A stretch of DNA of 51,271 nucleotides from Cladosporium sp. IMV 00045. Its lineage: Eukaryota > Ascomycota > Dothideomycetes > Cladosporiales > Cladosporiaceae. Both the position numbers and the translations under genes were made by a program. Under the pieces are notes generated by a model that worked only from the letters and a program-made list of their open reading frames with translations, was not told the DNA's origin and searched no databases. The stretch is taken from assembly GCA_001931905.2 (NCBI GenBank), contig MSJI02000630.1:1-51271 (forward strand), given 5' to 3'. The stretch's first letter is position 1; each line of letters begins with the position of its first letter. Shown here in pieces: positions 41,404-51,271 of the stretch.

Positions 41404-42941
41404 ATGGATGTCCTCAAAACTTACATCAGCCCTACACGCATAGGCGGTCCGGCCGTGAAAAAGTCCAAGCAACAGACTCCCTCGTCCCCACCAAAGCCTT
41501 ATCTCACTTGGCTGCTGGCATTCTTCGCCGCGTGGAAGCTACTGCTACTCTTGGTGGCCTATGCTAGTCCAGGCCCTGGATACGACACGTCTACCCATAT
41601 TCTATTCGAGCAGTACAACACGCGTCCGCACTCTTGGCTGGCTGGCATCGTGCAAAACATAACATTGCGTTTGACTAGATGGGATGCTATCTACTTTTCC
41701 ACCTCCTCTGAGCGAGGTCATCTGTATGAGCAAGAATGGGCGTTCAGCTGGTTCATGTCCAGACTGACCGCCTTGCTGTCAAACGGTGCGTGTTTGCACC
41801 TCATGCTGCTTGTAGAATCCCGCAGGCTAAGTACCATTTTTCAGCGTTTCCTTCGTATTTGCACCATTCGCCCATCATTAGACATGCCTTGGCTGGTGTG
41901 TTGATCTCACATATTTCCCACTTAGGGGCTGTGGTCACTCTGTACGGGCTAGTCCGCCATATAGTGCCGTCTGGTCGTGACAAGAACCGACAAATCGCCT
42001 TCACTACGGCATGCCTGCATACCATTTCCCCAGCAGGACTCTTCCTGTCCGCCTCTTATGGTGAAAGCACTTTCGCTTTCACGACCTTCATCGGCATCTA
42101 CTGCTATGTACGCGCCCGAAAGTCGCTCTCCCAACAATCCCTCCCCCCGGCAGTATCTTGGACGCTTCTATCTGGTCTCTCCATCGCCCTCTCCACCTTG
42201 CTCCGATCCAATGGTCTTCTCAACGGCACGATATTCCTCTTCGACGCCTTGAATACCACGCAACATATCCTCACGACCCGCAGCGCTGCCCGCATACTGC
42301 ACCTCCTCAGCACAATCCTTGCAGGCATTCTTCTCGCTCTCGCCTTCGCCCTCCCGCAAGCAGTAGCTTACTTCGAATTCTGCTCACCAACACCAACTCG
42401 CCCATGGTGCACCCACTTCCCACCTAGCATCTACACATGGGTGCAGAAGCACTATTGGCACGTCGGGTTTCTATCCTACTGGACACTCAACAACGCGCCT
42501 CTCTTCCTCCTCGCAGCGCCAATGCTGGTTGTGATGATCGCCACCGGTGCGGCAGGACTGGTGAGCCCGCGCGGTATCTTCTCCGAGAGCAGCACGATCT
42601 CACCAGCCTCTGCTCACGATAAATCTCAATCCAAATCCGACGACTCCACCACCGACCTTACAGCGCACCTCCTCCCCCGCCTCGCCGTCCCGCAACTCAT
42701 CCTCTCCCTCATGGCGCTCACGAGCTTCCACGTACAAATCGTCAATCGCATCAGCTCTGGGTATGCGCTCTGGTATATTGTCCTCGCGGCTGCTCTGAAC
42801 GGATCAAATCAGGGCGGCGGTGGCGGAGTTTTGGGCAGCATTTTTGGAAGCAGGAGGAGAGTCGAGGTCTTGGTGAGGCTTATGGCGATGTATGCTGTTG
42901 TGCAGGGGGGGTTGTATGCGGCGTTTTTGCCGCCGGCGTAG
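41404..42941 (+). CDS. gpi18: GPI mannosyltransferase 2 (Gpi18 / PIG-V)
   Basis: Exons 41404-41785 and 41845-42941, with a 59-bp intron (GTGCGT...TTTCAG), give 492 aa. The join is in frame: LLSN then AFPSYLHHSP. The protein is polytopic; a hydrophobic helix near residues 35-55 precedes the luminal catalytic loop LRLTRWDAIYF, with W93 and D94 as the family's acidic site. HTISPAGLFLSASYGES, LLRSNGLLNG and HYWHVGFLSYWTLNNAP are strong PIG-V landmarks. The enzyme adds the second mannose to the GPI precursor in the endoplasmic reticulum. The probable GPI-anchored GH29 in this window would be a downstream client, though the two genes are not linked in expression by anything visible. Confidence 0.93.
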
Positions 42942-44200
42942 TGTTGAGCAGATGAGAATGGGATGTGGTAGCGGCGGAGGTTGGTAGGAGCTTGAGTAAG
43001 TGTCATCTGATTGATAATCTCGGTGAGCGCGTAGAATTCAGCTTGCTTTCTCCAGCGGTTAATTGTTGCGATCCTCGTGGAGTGAAGGTCAGGGACTGCG
43101 TCATGGATGGATGTTGGTATGCCAGAAGTCACCAATTTCAGTGGATCAGCAGAAAATTTTATGATACGGACAACTCTACGCATACCATAAGCCATACCGC
43201 ACGAGGGAAAAACTGTCCTCAAGACTCACCACCAGCGAAAATATAAGGTGTTTCTTCAAACAAACCATTCTTCCATCTTCTCCGACTCACCAATTCTCAT
43301 TGAGTCCCCATAACAGAAACCCACATTCCCAAAGAACACCCGCTGCAACCACGTGAATGCCCGCTCCACCCAATCTCATCAAGACCAAACCAAGTCTCCC
43401 ATCAAAAGAACCAAAAACCCACCTCCACAGAGCCCACCTCCACTCACCCCGCATTTTCCCGCCCCAAAAAGCGGATCCCAGAACCCACATGCCATTGGCC
43501 AGCCCACTTCAGCGTGAGAACTCTCTCTTGACTTCCCTTGTTCATCACATGGTGCGAGAACAAGGATCAGATGCGAATTGGCCGGGCAAATTGCTCGCCC
43601 TCTCGTCGGCTCTTTGCTATACGTCTATTTTACTCGCTTCTGCTCTCGCCGAAGGAAGCTCGGCAAAGCACGTGTTTCCTCATCGCCACGCGCGTGATGT
43701 CGCTGTTCGCCGGCTGCCGCTGTCCGCCGCTGGTGCGAAAGTGAGGGGGATCGAGAGCCGCGAGGAAGGTTTGCGTGCGCTGCAAGATGCGGGAGCTCTT
43801 GTGATGATGATGGGAGTTTGTGTCCCGCGGGAGGATTTGGATCACAGGTCAAGAGGGAGAGCTAGGGGGTAGGAGATTGTTGAGCTCGGTTGATGGGCAT
43901 ATGGGAGAGGAGTTGCTTGATGCTGCCCATGTTGCGGGTGCCGCCTATGTAATCAGGGCTTGGGAGGTCAATGGGTCGGATGTGGTAGGTTTATTACTGG
44001 AGCTCTCTGTGGCTCGGCTTCTTTCTACTTTCCTCCCTTCTTCACTTACAACCTCAGACTGCTCTGAACTTGCTGAGAGCTTGACTTGATACTCGACATA
44101 CTACTTACTTAGCTTTCACTTGCTACCCATTATTGAGAGCAGACTACAAGAAGACACATCCCAGGGGAGAAAACGCTACGCAAACGATACGACAGACAAG
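42942..44200. other. Intergenic 1.26 kb
   Basis: Contains the 3' flank of gpi18 and the promoter of the dehydrogenase gene. A 171-codon plus-strand frame at 43357-43872 has no recognisable motif and is probably not a gene. Confidence 0.4.
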
Positions 44201-45423
44201 ATGCGTGCGGCTAGATATTACGGCAAGGGAGATGTGCGGATCGAGCACGATGTCCCTGAGCCGCCGCAGCAGTTGGGTGAAGGGATGGTGAGAGTGAAGC
44301 CTGCGTTCGTGGGGATTTGTGGAACTGGTATGAATACACGGTATTTGCTGGTTGGTATAGAGCAATGCGCTGATGGTCATGACTCCAGATCTACATGAAT
44401 ACTTCGCCGGACCAAAGTACGCTCTCCACTCGGCCCATACTCTCCCCAAAACCAAAAACTGATCTCACATCCACCAGCTTCTCCCCCGTAAACCCCCACC
44501 CCATAACCAAAGATACCCTCCCCATAACAATCGGACACGAATTCAGCGGCACCATCGTCTCCCTCGGACCCAAACCACCGCGCCACCTCCGCCCCGGCAT
44601 GAAAGTCGCCATCCAACCCTCAATCTACTGCGGCGCGTGCCCGAGCTGCAAAATCGGCGCCGAAAACGTCTGTCCCAGCGGCGGCTTCGTCGGGCTTTCC
44701 GGCGGCGGCGGCGGCATGAGCGACGAAGTCCTCCTCCCCTCCGAAGCCTGCCACCCCCTACCCTCCAACGTCGGCCTCGACGTCGGCGCGCTCGTCGAAC
44801 CCCTCGCGGTCGCCTGGCACGCCGTCGACGCCAGTCCCATAGCCGACTTCGAAGGCAAAGAAGAAGGCGCCAAATGCCTCGTGCTGGGCGGCGGGCCCAT
44901 CGGCCTCGCCGTCGTGCAGGTCCTGCAAGCCCGCGGCGCGAGCAAAATCATCGTCAGCGAAGTCTCCGGCAAAAGGCAGCAATTCGCACGCCAGCTGGGC
45001 GCCAGCAACGTGCTGGATCCCAGGCAATTCGACATGGTAGTCTCCGCGCGCCAGCTGACCAACGGCGCCGGGCCGGATATCGTCTTCGACTGCGCGGGCG
45101 TGCCGCAATCGCTCGAGACTGCTTGTCGGGTCGTGAGGGCGCGCGGTGCGGTGATAAACGTTGCCATATGGGAGGATAAAGTGCCGTTTGATCCCAACTG
45201 GTTGGTTTTCAGGGAGGCGCGGTATAGTGCTGTATTGGGCTATCAGAAGAAGGATTATGAGGGCGTTATTGAGGCGCTGAGGACGGGGAGGATCGCCGCG
45301 CCGGAGAAGATGATCACGAGTCGTATTGGGTTGGAGGATTTGGTGGAGAAGGGGTATGGTGAGTTGAAGGGGGAGAGGGAGAGGCATATTAAGATCTTGA
45401 TCGATATGAGTGTTGGTGCTTGA
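44201..45423 (+). CDS. Zinc-containing 2,3-butanediol / sorbitol-type dehydrogenase
   Basis: Three exons (44201-44327, 44389-44416, 44478-45423), with two 61-bp introns, give 366 aa. The 28-bp middle exon encodes only DLHEYFAGP but completes the catalytic motif: C40-G-T-D-L-H-E-Y is assembled across intron 1. Other zinc ligands are H72-E73 (IGHEFSG), and the structural zinc cysteines C103, C106, C109 and C117 have classical spacing. VEPLAVAWHAV and LVLGGGPIGLAVVQVLQARG complete the medium-chain dehydrogenase fold. It most resembles fungal butanediol dehydrogenases, oxidising secondary alcohols with NAD; threonine or sorbitol activity cannot be excluded. It should be cytosolic. Confidence 0.92.
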
Positions 45424-45861
45424 GAGGGGGGCTGACGATTCTATGATTTTTTTTCTTGTTTAATTGTGCTCTTCCTCTCATGGAGTCTGATACGCAATTG
45501 CTTTACGGACGATTCATATGAGAGTCATGGTATCACGAGCGACTGAAAACTATGAGCGGGGAACTGGGTCTACAATCCCTTTTGGTTGGTTCCGTTGCCC
45601 TTCCATCATCAATCAGTGATCTATTATTTTCCACATATTTTTGATACTGGTGCTCAACGTGCAGTCTACCTGAGGGAGGTTTACAGCACTGTATGTCGCA
45701 TACAATGGAATGAGATTGGTAGTAGACCGGGGCTCGTAATGGAACTAGACTGGTAGTATGTACATCGAGTCTTGCATGCCAGGGTCATGAAGTGATACCC
45801 CGATGCCTATTGACGGGGCAATGCCTCTATTTCGGTCTTGTTGGTCGTTGCAGCAGTGTAC
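45424..45861. other. Convergent intergenic region
   Basis: About 440 bp between the dehydrogenase stop and the NLR stop, with a T8 run just after the dehydrogenase stop. No gene is seen. Confidence 0.45.
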
Positions 45862-48369
45862 CTAGACCGATTGTACTGGGGAAGCCATTAACGGGTGGGG
45901 ACTATCCCGGCCTGAAGAAAGACTTTCATCAGAATCGGAGAATGACAATTCAGGGTCTCCTTCGCATCCTAGAAGGGCGTCGTAGTTGTATCTAGACTCG
46001 GGCAACATAAATCCGAGCTCCCTCAAGGAGGCGGCGGCTGACCGGTCCCCGAAAAGGATTACCGCCTCGCGGAGAGTGGGCAATTCGTCGTTGACACGTT
46101 GGGTTTCCATTACCCTCGTGACATCCCGTGGTCTGGGGGCATTTTTACCAAGCCGAGTGTACAGTTTCGAATCGTTCTCGCCAAGCCTTGCGTTGTTGTT
46201 GACCAAAAGTTGGGCTAGATCCAGACTGTCGTCAAAAATTGCATTTTGCACTGCTGATTTTCCTTTCGAGTCCAGGAGATTGAGGTCAGCACCGAGTTTA
46301 ATTAAAAACCGCAGCTCATCATTACGTTTGTTGTTTGTCGCGACATGCACTCTCGTGTCTCCCTCACCATTACGATCGTTGATACCAGCTCCGAAGCTCT
46401 GAAGATGTCTGGCAATGGCAAGTTGTCTGGATTTAATGGCGATGTCAAGCGGTTGTTTCCCGTTCGCAAGACTAACATTGGGGTCTGCTCCAACCTCAAG
46501 CAGCAATCGGACCACTGTTGCTCGATCGGCCAGAACAGACCGCTCGAGTAACACCTGAAGATGGGAGCGAGCTTTTTCCAAAGGCTGATTGCTCAGCAGG
46601 AGCTTCAGGATCCCCTCTGATTCACTCTCTGCAGCATACCTCAGCGGGGTCCATCCGGCTGAGCACTCTTGATCCAAGACTACGGCTGGATCTTCGTCCG
46701 AGTCGCCTTTCTTGTGTAGCAAAATCCGCACCCAAGCTTCGAAACCTAGATGACAAGCGATATGCAGCCGCGGAGGCGCTGTCGTTGGCAGGTCTCGGAA
46801 GTTCATGCTATATTTGCGCCACCACTCGTCGCGTACTGGAGCGTTCGCCGCAAAAAAGAAGCTCGCCTGTTCGATCAGAGTCGGAGCAAGTGTAGTGAGG
46901 CATGTCGCGTGCTTTCGCCAGTTCAGAAGTGCGTAGTACTGAAGATGCGTACCAGCCGCGAGGGCTTTGAGACAACGCAGTGCGATGTACAAGTGCGCTT
47001 CCTCGGGCTTGATTCGAAATTCTTCCAGAATGGGATTTGCGTCCACTTCTGGCCGAAGCAGGTAGTCTTTGACCGACTGGTGTACGAATGTCAATCCTAG
47101 GTGGTGTGTTTGAACCATCGGCGCACAAATCGAGATCTGGTCAAGTGTAGCTTGCTCTTCGTCAATACCCTCCGAAGCATGGCAATCCAGAATGTCAGCA
47201 AAAGTTTCGAGGGAAAGCCTTTTCCGAAACCCCATTGCTACCCAAGTGAGCAGATGGACGCTTTTTGCCCTGTCTTCCACTCCAATATTTTCCAGCATTC
47301 GTGCATAGTAAGCCGGGAGGCCTTTGGGGAGAACAGAGAGGGCTTGCCTGACTTGCGTGCTCGTCCTTTTTCGGGAGAGCTCGGCAACGACGAACCCGAC
47401 CCACAGAAATGTGCCTCCTGATTGTTTGAGCAGTACTTCGACGACATGTTCTGTAAATCCCAGGCTAAAGTGAAGCTTCTGCGAGAGCTGCTGTACTTGT
47501 GTCCGAATGTACATCTCAACATCGGCACTGACATGCTCACTATTGTCCGGGTCAAGTCTTATGCAGGCACTACCTTCGAGTGCCGCAATGTCCCGGCTGA
47601 GGACCATTATGCACAGGTTCGGGGAATCGCCGTCCAGCCCTGACTGAGCAAGTCGGGACGCGAGCCATAGGGTGGAGTCTTCATCGCACTCATCCAACCC
47701 GTCAATGACACAATGCAAGCTCCTGTCTCTCGACCGACTCGCCAGATGCTGTAGGAGATGCCAAAGGGTTTCCTCTGAAGCAAGCGTTGCATCCTGTCGT
47801 TCGGGGGGATCGAAAAACTGCAGCACATGTTGAGTAAGATCTGGATGCTGATTCAAGATCTGCCACAACAAGGTTCGTAGCACGGCAGCGGCATTGTTGC
47901 GTCGCTCGTCTTGACCATGGCAGAAGTAATACGCCAGTGTGCCATTCTCAGGCAGCTTTATTTCCTTCGTCAGAAAGACTGACATCATGGTCTTGCCTTT
48001 GCCAGGACCGCCTCGAAGCCAGAGCAGCTTCAGATCTCCTCTTAGCCATGACTTGAGCTTTTCGTCGTCCAGAATCCACTCGCACGTTCCTTTGACCCTG
48101 TCTCCCTTTGTTCGAATTATACCGTCTCGGTCGATGCTCGGATCTGTCAAGAACAGGGCGTTGCGGCAGTTTCTAAGTGTTTTGCTATGATCTAAGAGAT
48201 CGAATCAGCTCAGTGAAACATTTGGCGAGAATGAGCGGAGCGCAGTGTATATCTGACTCTCACCTTCTTTGTGATCTTGGTTTCCGAAGAAGTTGACATC
48301 TCCGTGGAAACAGCCTGTGGCGGCTTGTGAATGATCTTTTACGCTCGTGTTTCCAATTGTCAACGCCAT
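45862..48369 (-). CDS. NACHT-ankyrin NLR with N-terminal amyloid-like motif
   Basis: Two exons, 48369-48264 and 48191-45862, with a 72-bp intron (GTGAGA...CTCTTAG), give 811 aa. The ATG at 48369 has a good context (AGCATGG). The acceptor is fixed by frame: only joining at 48191 keeps DHSKTLRNCRNALF in frame. Residues 1-35 carry IGNTSVKDHSQAATG (5-19) then CFHGDVNFFGNQD. A linker typical of fungal NLRs follows (LFLTDPSIDRDG). The NACHT ATPase has Walker A GGPGKGKT (about 96-103) and Walker B VIDGLDEC (about 197-204). A winged-helix/superhelical region leads to about five degenerate ankyrin repeats (LHIACHLGFEAWVRILL, GWTPLRYAAESESEGILKLLL, LLEVGADPNV, FLIKLGADLNLLD), the likely sensor. Divergent from the HeLo-like gene at 48812. 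Confidence 0.88.
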
Positions 48370-48811
48370 GCTGACAGTCCGGCAAATAATGTTAGGCTGA
48401 GCACTGCTCAAGGTAATATAAATTGTTGTCGCAGCTGAATTGGTCTGTCGCACGTTCGAGCGTGACCATGATGTTACTCAGTCAAAGCAAATCGTCGCGT
48501 ACGAACAGTCGCTTCCACGGGTCGACATAGAACAAGAGCGTATATTGTTCAGAAGAAACAACTCTCGACAAAACTAGCTGAAACTGCTCAGCCCCACCAT
48601 AGCACGCAGCACATGCATACATGATGTCTAGCTGCAGGATGGGCGTCAAGCATAGCCGCCGAGCTGAACATAAGCGAGGCAGTGTCAGCGATCTCGAAGC
48701 GCTCGACTCTATCAACCGAACCGGGAGCATGCTACAAAAAGCCGAGAAATCCTCTCTGAAGCATATTGCGAGTGTAAAATCAATTTGTATAGCAAATTTG
48801 AGTTGAGAACC
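48370..48811. promoter_or_regulatory. Shared divergent promoter region of NLR and HeLo-like gene
   Basis: 442 bp separate the two start codons, so both promoters must lie here and co-regulation is possible. No specific factor site is claimed. Confidence 0.5.
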
Positions 48812-49777
48812 ATGGATCCTTTCAGCATCGCGACAGCCGTAATCGGCTTATCGGGCCCAGCCTTAAGCAGCATTTCCAGCCTTCAAAAGGTCATTAATGA
48901 CTTAGGAGAAGCACAAGAAGAAGTCAAGGACATTCAAACGCACCTTGAAGGCATTCAGACTCCCCTCCATGCACTCGAAAAAATTCCCACCGTCGATCAC
49001 GAGGCCGAAGAACTGTACAAGAGCGCCATTGCCAAAACGGGTATGGCAAACGCCGTCAACGAGTGCGGAAAAGCATGCCAGTCTTTCGAAGAAAAGTTAC
49101 TGAGATGGACGAAGCGGTCCACTAAGGATAAGATGTCTCTCCGCGACAGGATGAATGTCGGTCTTTGGAGAAAAGAGGAGATTCGCACTTTCAAGACTCG
49201 ACTTGAGACGTGTGAGCGGACTGTACACTTTGCTGTCTCGAGTACACAACTGTAAGCAAACAACGTCGTTATATGTATTTTAAGTGAAGACTAAAGTCTG
49301 GGCAGGCTTCTTCAATCGAGGGCACTGCGCAAAGAAAATGCCAGCGATGATGTGATCGTCCAGCAAATGCGGGCGCTTGAGCTCCAGGCAACATCGCAAA
49401 TGGAGGTTTTCCAGAGGCAACGAGCAGAGACCGAACAACGAGTAATAAGAGCTGCAGGACAGTCCGACTCCGACGACGAAGAAAGTGCCCAGATTGCAAA
49501 GGCCGAGGACGAGGTTAGAGAGCAATCTCGACTGCTTGACGAGATGCAGGTGTCGCTCGGTATCGTCTTTGCGCAATTGCGTGCCAGTCGCACGCATCAG
49601 GACATCGGTGATGTGATCACTGATGGCGCATCGATGGCAATGGTTGGGTTGCCTGAGCGCTTGGTGGGGAGGATAGACCAAAGAATTGGTAATGTCGCAA
49701 CGACGAACAAGTCCGTTTCGATGGTTGGGGTCTTCGACCAAGGCGTTGACCTGAACGAGTATTTCAGCAGGTCGTAG
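48812..49777 (+). CDS. HeLo-like domain protein with C-terminal tandem amyloid-like repeats
   Basis: Exons 48812-49251 and 49306-49777, with a 54-bp intron (GTAAGC...GGGCAG), encode 303 aa; the join SSTQ-L-LLQSRALRK is in frame. The ATG at 48812 (aaccATGG) starts MDPFSIATAVIGLSGPALSS, the hydrophobic first helix of the helo-like N-terminal domain found on fungal STAND and cell-death proteins. Residues ~20-150 are helical and amphipathic. Residues ~150-235 are Glu/Gln-rich coiled coil. The tail holds two related segments, I247-G261 (IGDVITDGASMAMVG) and I274-G288 (IGNVATTNKSVSMVG), 27 residues apart and identical at seven of fifteen positions. In HET-s, two such repeats form the prion amyloid that activates the membrane-piercing HeLo domain. 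The same role here is inferred. The neighbouring NLR carries a similar motif. Confidence 0.82.
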
Positions 49778-49896
49778 TGACCTGAGGATTGACGGCGCAA
49801 TGTCATATCAAAGCGTTGACAATGATGAAATTTTTCAAAAGGTCGTAGTCCTCCCGAAATTCGATCCTGCAATATCATAGTCGATGCCGCCAAAAC

Positions 49897-50562
49897 CTAC
49901 TCCATCTCCCCTCCTTCCCTCAGACGCTCTACGATAGCCAATTCAATAGGTTCCAGCTCAAACCTCAGATTCTCATCCAATGCCTCCATCAACTGCCTTA
50001 CTCTCATCAGACCCTTCACCAAGCCCTCCTTCACCGGGGAAGAGCAACGATACGACCAGGGAAGACGATCAAGGTTCGCCGATCGTTTCACAGCCCAACG
50101 ACGGAGAGAGTCTCTGTGCTTTTTTCCGGGATCAAAGTTCTCGAATTGGACGTGAATGACGAGATGCGAGTTGGCGCGGAGGGCTTTCAGCTCAGAGGAG
50201 TAGAAAGAGCCGATGGATCGCATGAGAGGCTTGAAGTCGAAGTTGTGAACGTGCGTTTGTACTGGGACGCGTGACAGGAGGATGGGTCGATATTCGGAGC
50301 GGATTTGGTGGTTGATAAGGAACAATGCTGGTGGCGTGGGTTTGGGTGAGGTTGAGATGAGCGTCAAAGAGTTGACTTGGTTGGCGACGAGCTCGTAAAT
50401 CTGGTTGCGAAGCTCGGGAGGGAGGTCGAGGAATGATGTTGGTATCGGTTTGTGTACTGGCGGCGACGAGTCTGCTCTATTCGATATCGGTGGTGGTGAT
50501 GGCCCGGCGGTGGCGAAAGTTGTTCGCAACTCTTTGCTCTTTCGCCGGATTTTGTCGAACAT
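49897..50562 (-). CDS. Small F-box-like / 2EXR-type fungal protein
   Basis: A single exon of 221 aa. SFLDLPPELRNQIYELV (about residues 41-57) is the F-box-like opening common to a large family of fungal proteins of unknown partner. ALFLINHQIRSEYRPIL and a beta-rich middle (LVIHVQFENFDP) follow. The first 35 residues are basic and Ser/Pro-rich. F-box proteins link substrates to SCF ubiquitin ligases through Skp1, but that is unproved for this type. It lies 119 bp beyond the stop of the HeLo-like gene and converges with it. Confidence 0.82.
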   Translation of the reverse strand: MFDKIRRKSKELRTTFATAGPSPPPISNRADSSPPVHKPIPTSFLDLPPELRNQIYELVANQVNSLTLISTSPKPTPPALFLINHQIRSEYRPILLSRVPVQTHVHNFDFKPLMRSIGSFYSSELKALRANSHLVIHVQFENFDPGKKHRDSLRRWAVKRSANLDRLPWSYRCSSPVKEGLVKGLMRVRQLMEALDENLRFELEPIELAIVERLREGGEME

Positions 50563-51271
50563 TGTAGCTAGTTGCTATGATTTTCAATTCATGTTGAGCT
50601 TCGAGCCAAGCGTTGGCGATGCATGCGTAGTATCTTATCGTGGCTTGGTGTATAAGAGACAGTGTTTGATGACGGTTTGACTTCTAGTAACCGTAACACT
50701 ATACTGTAGCTCAAGATCGGCGCTCAAAGTGGGGCTATGGTCTTGTACCTACCTCCCGACACATCTGTGAACATTGCTCGAAGGTTGTTGAAGATTCATT
50801 GCCTGCAAATACGCATGGTTTCATTGAATGAACGACTAATGAGGAGAAATGGCCATCGACGAAGATCTGGCGTCGAGGATTTCTCGCACACCACGTGTCT
50901 AATCAAATCTCAACTTGCGAAGCGACTCATCAGCCTTCCACGAACAAGTCGGTCCTCACCATGGCTGAATTCAGTTCGATATGATGAATCGTTGTGTACG
51001 AGACGCGCATCTGATCTGTGCAGATCCCTTGACAGTCGCGAGAAGTGTGAACGAACCATGATGACCAACTCATCACCTCTCAGCGTCCTTCAACTCTGGA
51101 AATCCCATTACTCAGAACAAACCTAACCACACCATCAGCACAGAATGGTAAGCTTCGATCATGAAATGCATTTCGGAGTACTTGTCGCGCATTTTGCAAT
51201 ATTAGATCATCAAATTCCCAACTCGTCTTTCCTTGTCTCTTTACTCTTCGTCTCCCGACACGCTCGTTCAT
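50563..51271. other. Window end, no gene supported
   Basis: About 710 bp upstream of the F-box-like gene. Frames of 60-130 codons occur on both strands without motifs. A gene starting or ending beyond 51271 cannot be excluded. Confidence 0.4.

Noticed and set aside
43357..43872. 171-codon plus-strand frame upstream of the dehydrogenase
   Set aside because: Composition is Pro/His/Arg-rich without motifs, signal peptide or splice support.
48205..48453. Earlier in-frame ATG at 48453 for the NLR, upstream of 48369
   Set aside because: It adds 28 residues with no known motif, while the ATG at 48369 has a better context and directly precedes the motif. It is not fully excluded.

Overview
The window looks like nuclear DNA of a filamentous ascomycete (Pezizomycotina, perhaps a dothideomycete; the class is a guess). 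The signs are short GT-AG introns (48-100 bp, one of 237 bp) with CTAAC/CTGAC-like branch sites, a transposon mutated by repeat-induced point mutation (RIP), HET and NACHT-ankyrin incompatibility-type genes, secreted GH43 and GH29 glycosidases, and a joined Nup98-Nup96 gene. No CRISPR array, phage or viral element was seen. Exon structures were worked out by hand from splice sites, frame continuity and protein-family continuity.

Layout. 1-1573: right part of a Fot1/pogo-like DNA transposon in which almost every CA/TG dinucleotide is gone. 1679-1781: intron-containing tRNA-Phe(GAA). 1.8-4.36 kb: gene-poor, with one small possible broken ORF. 4.36-6.4 kb: HET-domain gene interrupted by a single in-frame TGA. 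6.5-8.5 kb: secreted double-domain GH43 enzyme. 9.3-11.3 kb: coronin. 12.0-14.7 kb: GH29 alpha-L-fucosidase with a probable GPI anchor. 14.9-16.5 kb: methionine aminopeptidase 2. 16.9-27.4 kb: metabolic genes (acyltransferase of the alcohol acetyltransferase type, two zinc-less medium-chain reductases, a DUF1772-like membrane protein, an SDR) and one disordered fungal protein. 27.9-34.3 kb: Nup98-Nup96 precursor. 35.5-36.5 kb: SAM methyltransferase. 37.26-37.34 kb: tRNA-Ser(GCU). 37.7-39.6 kb: large disordered protein. 41.4-42.9 kb: GPI mannosyltransferase 2 (Gpi18/PIG-V). 44.2-45.4 kb: zinc 2,3-butanediol-dehydrogenase-like enzyme. 45.9-49.8 kb: divergent NACHT-ankyrin NLR and HeLo-like protein. 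49.9-50.6 kb: F-box-like protein.

How genes may work together. The most interesting unit is the divergent pair at 45862-49777. The NLR starts with a short glycine/asparagine motif. The neighbouring HeLo-like protein ends in two 27-residue-spaced copies of a similar motif. This is the layout of fungal amyloid-signalling cell-death pairs such as NWD2/HET-S: an NLR-borne motif templates the prion-like tail of a membrane-attacking effector. With the disabled HET gene, the window carries two separate non-self-recognition loci. The remaining genes are mostly housekeeping (coronin, MetAP2, Nup98-96, Gpi18, tRNAs) or single metabolic enzymes.
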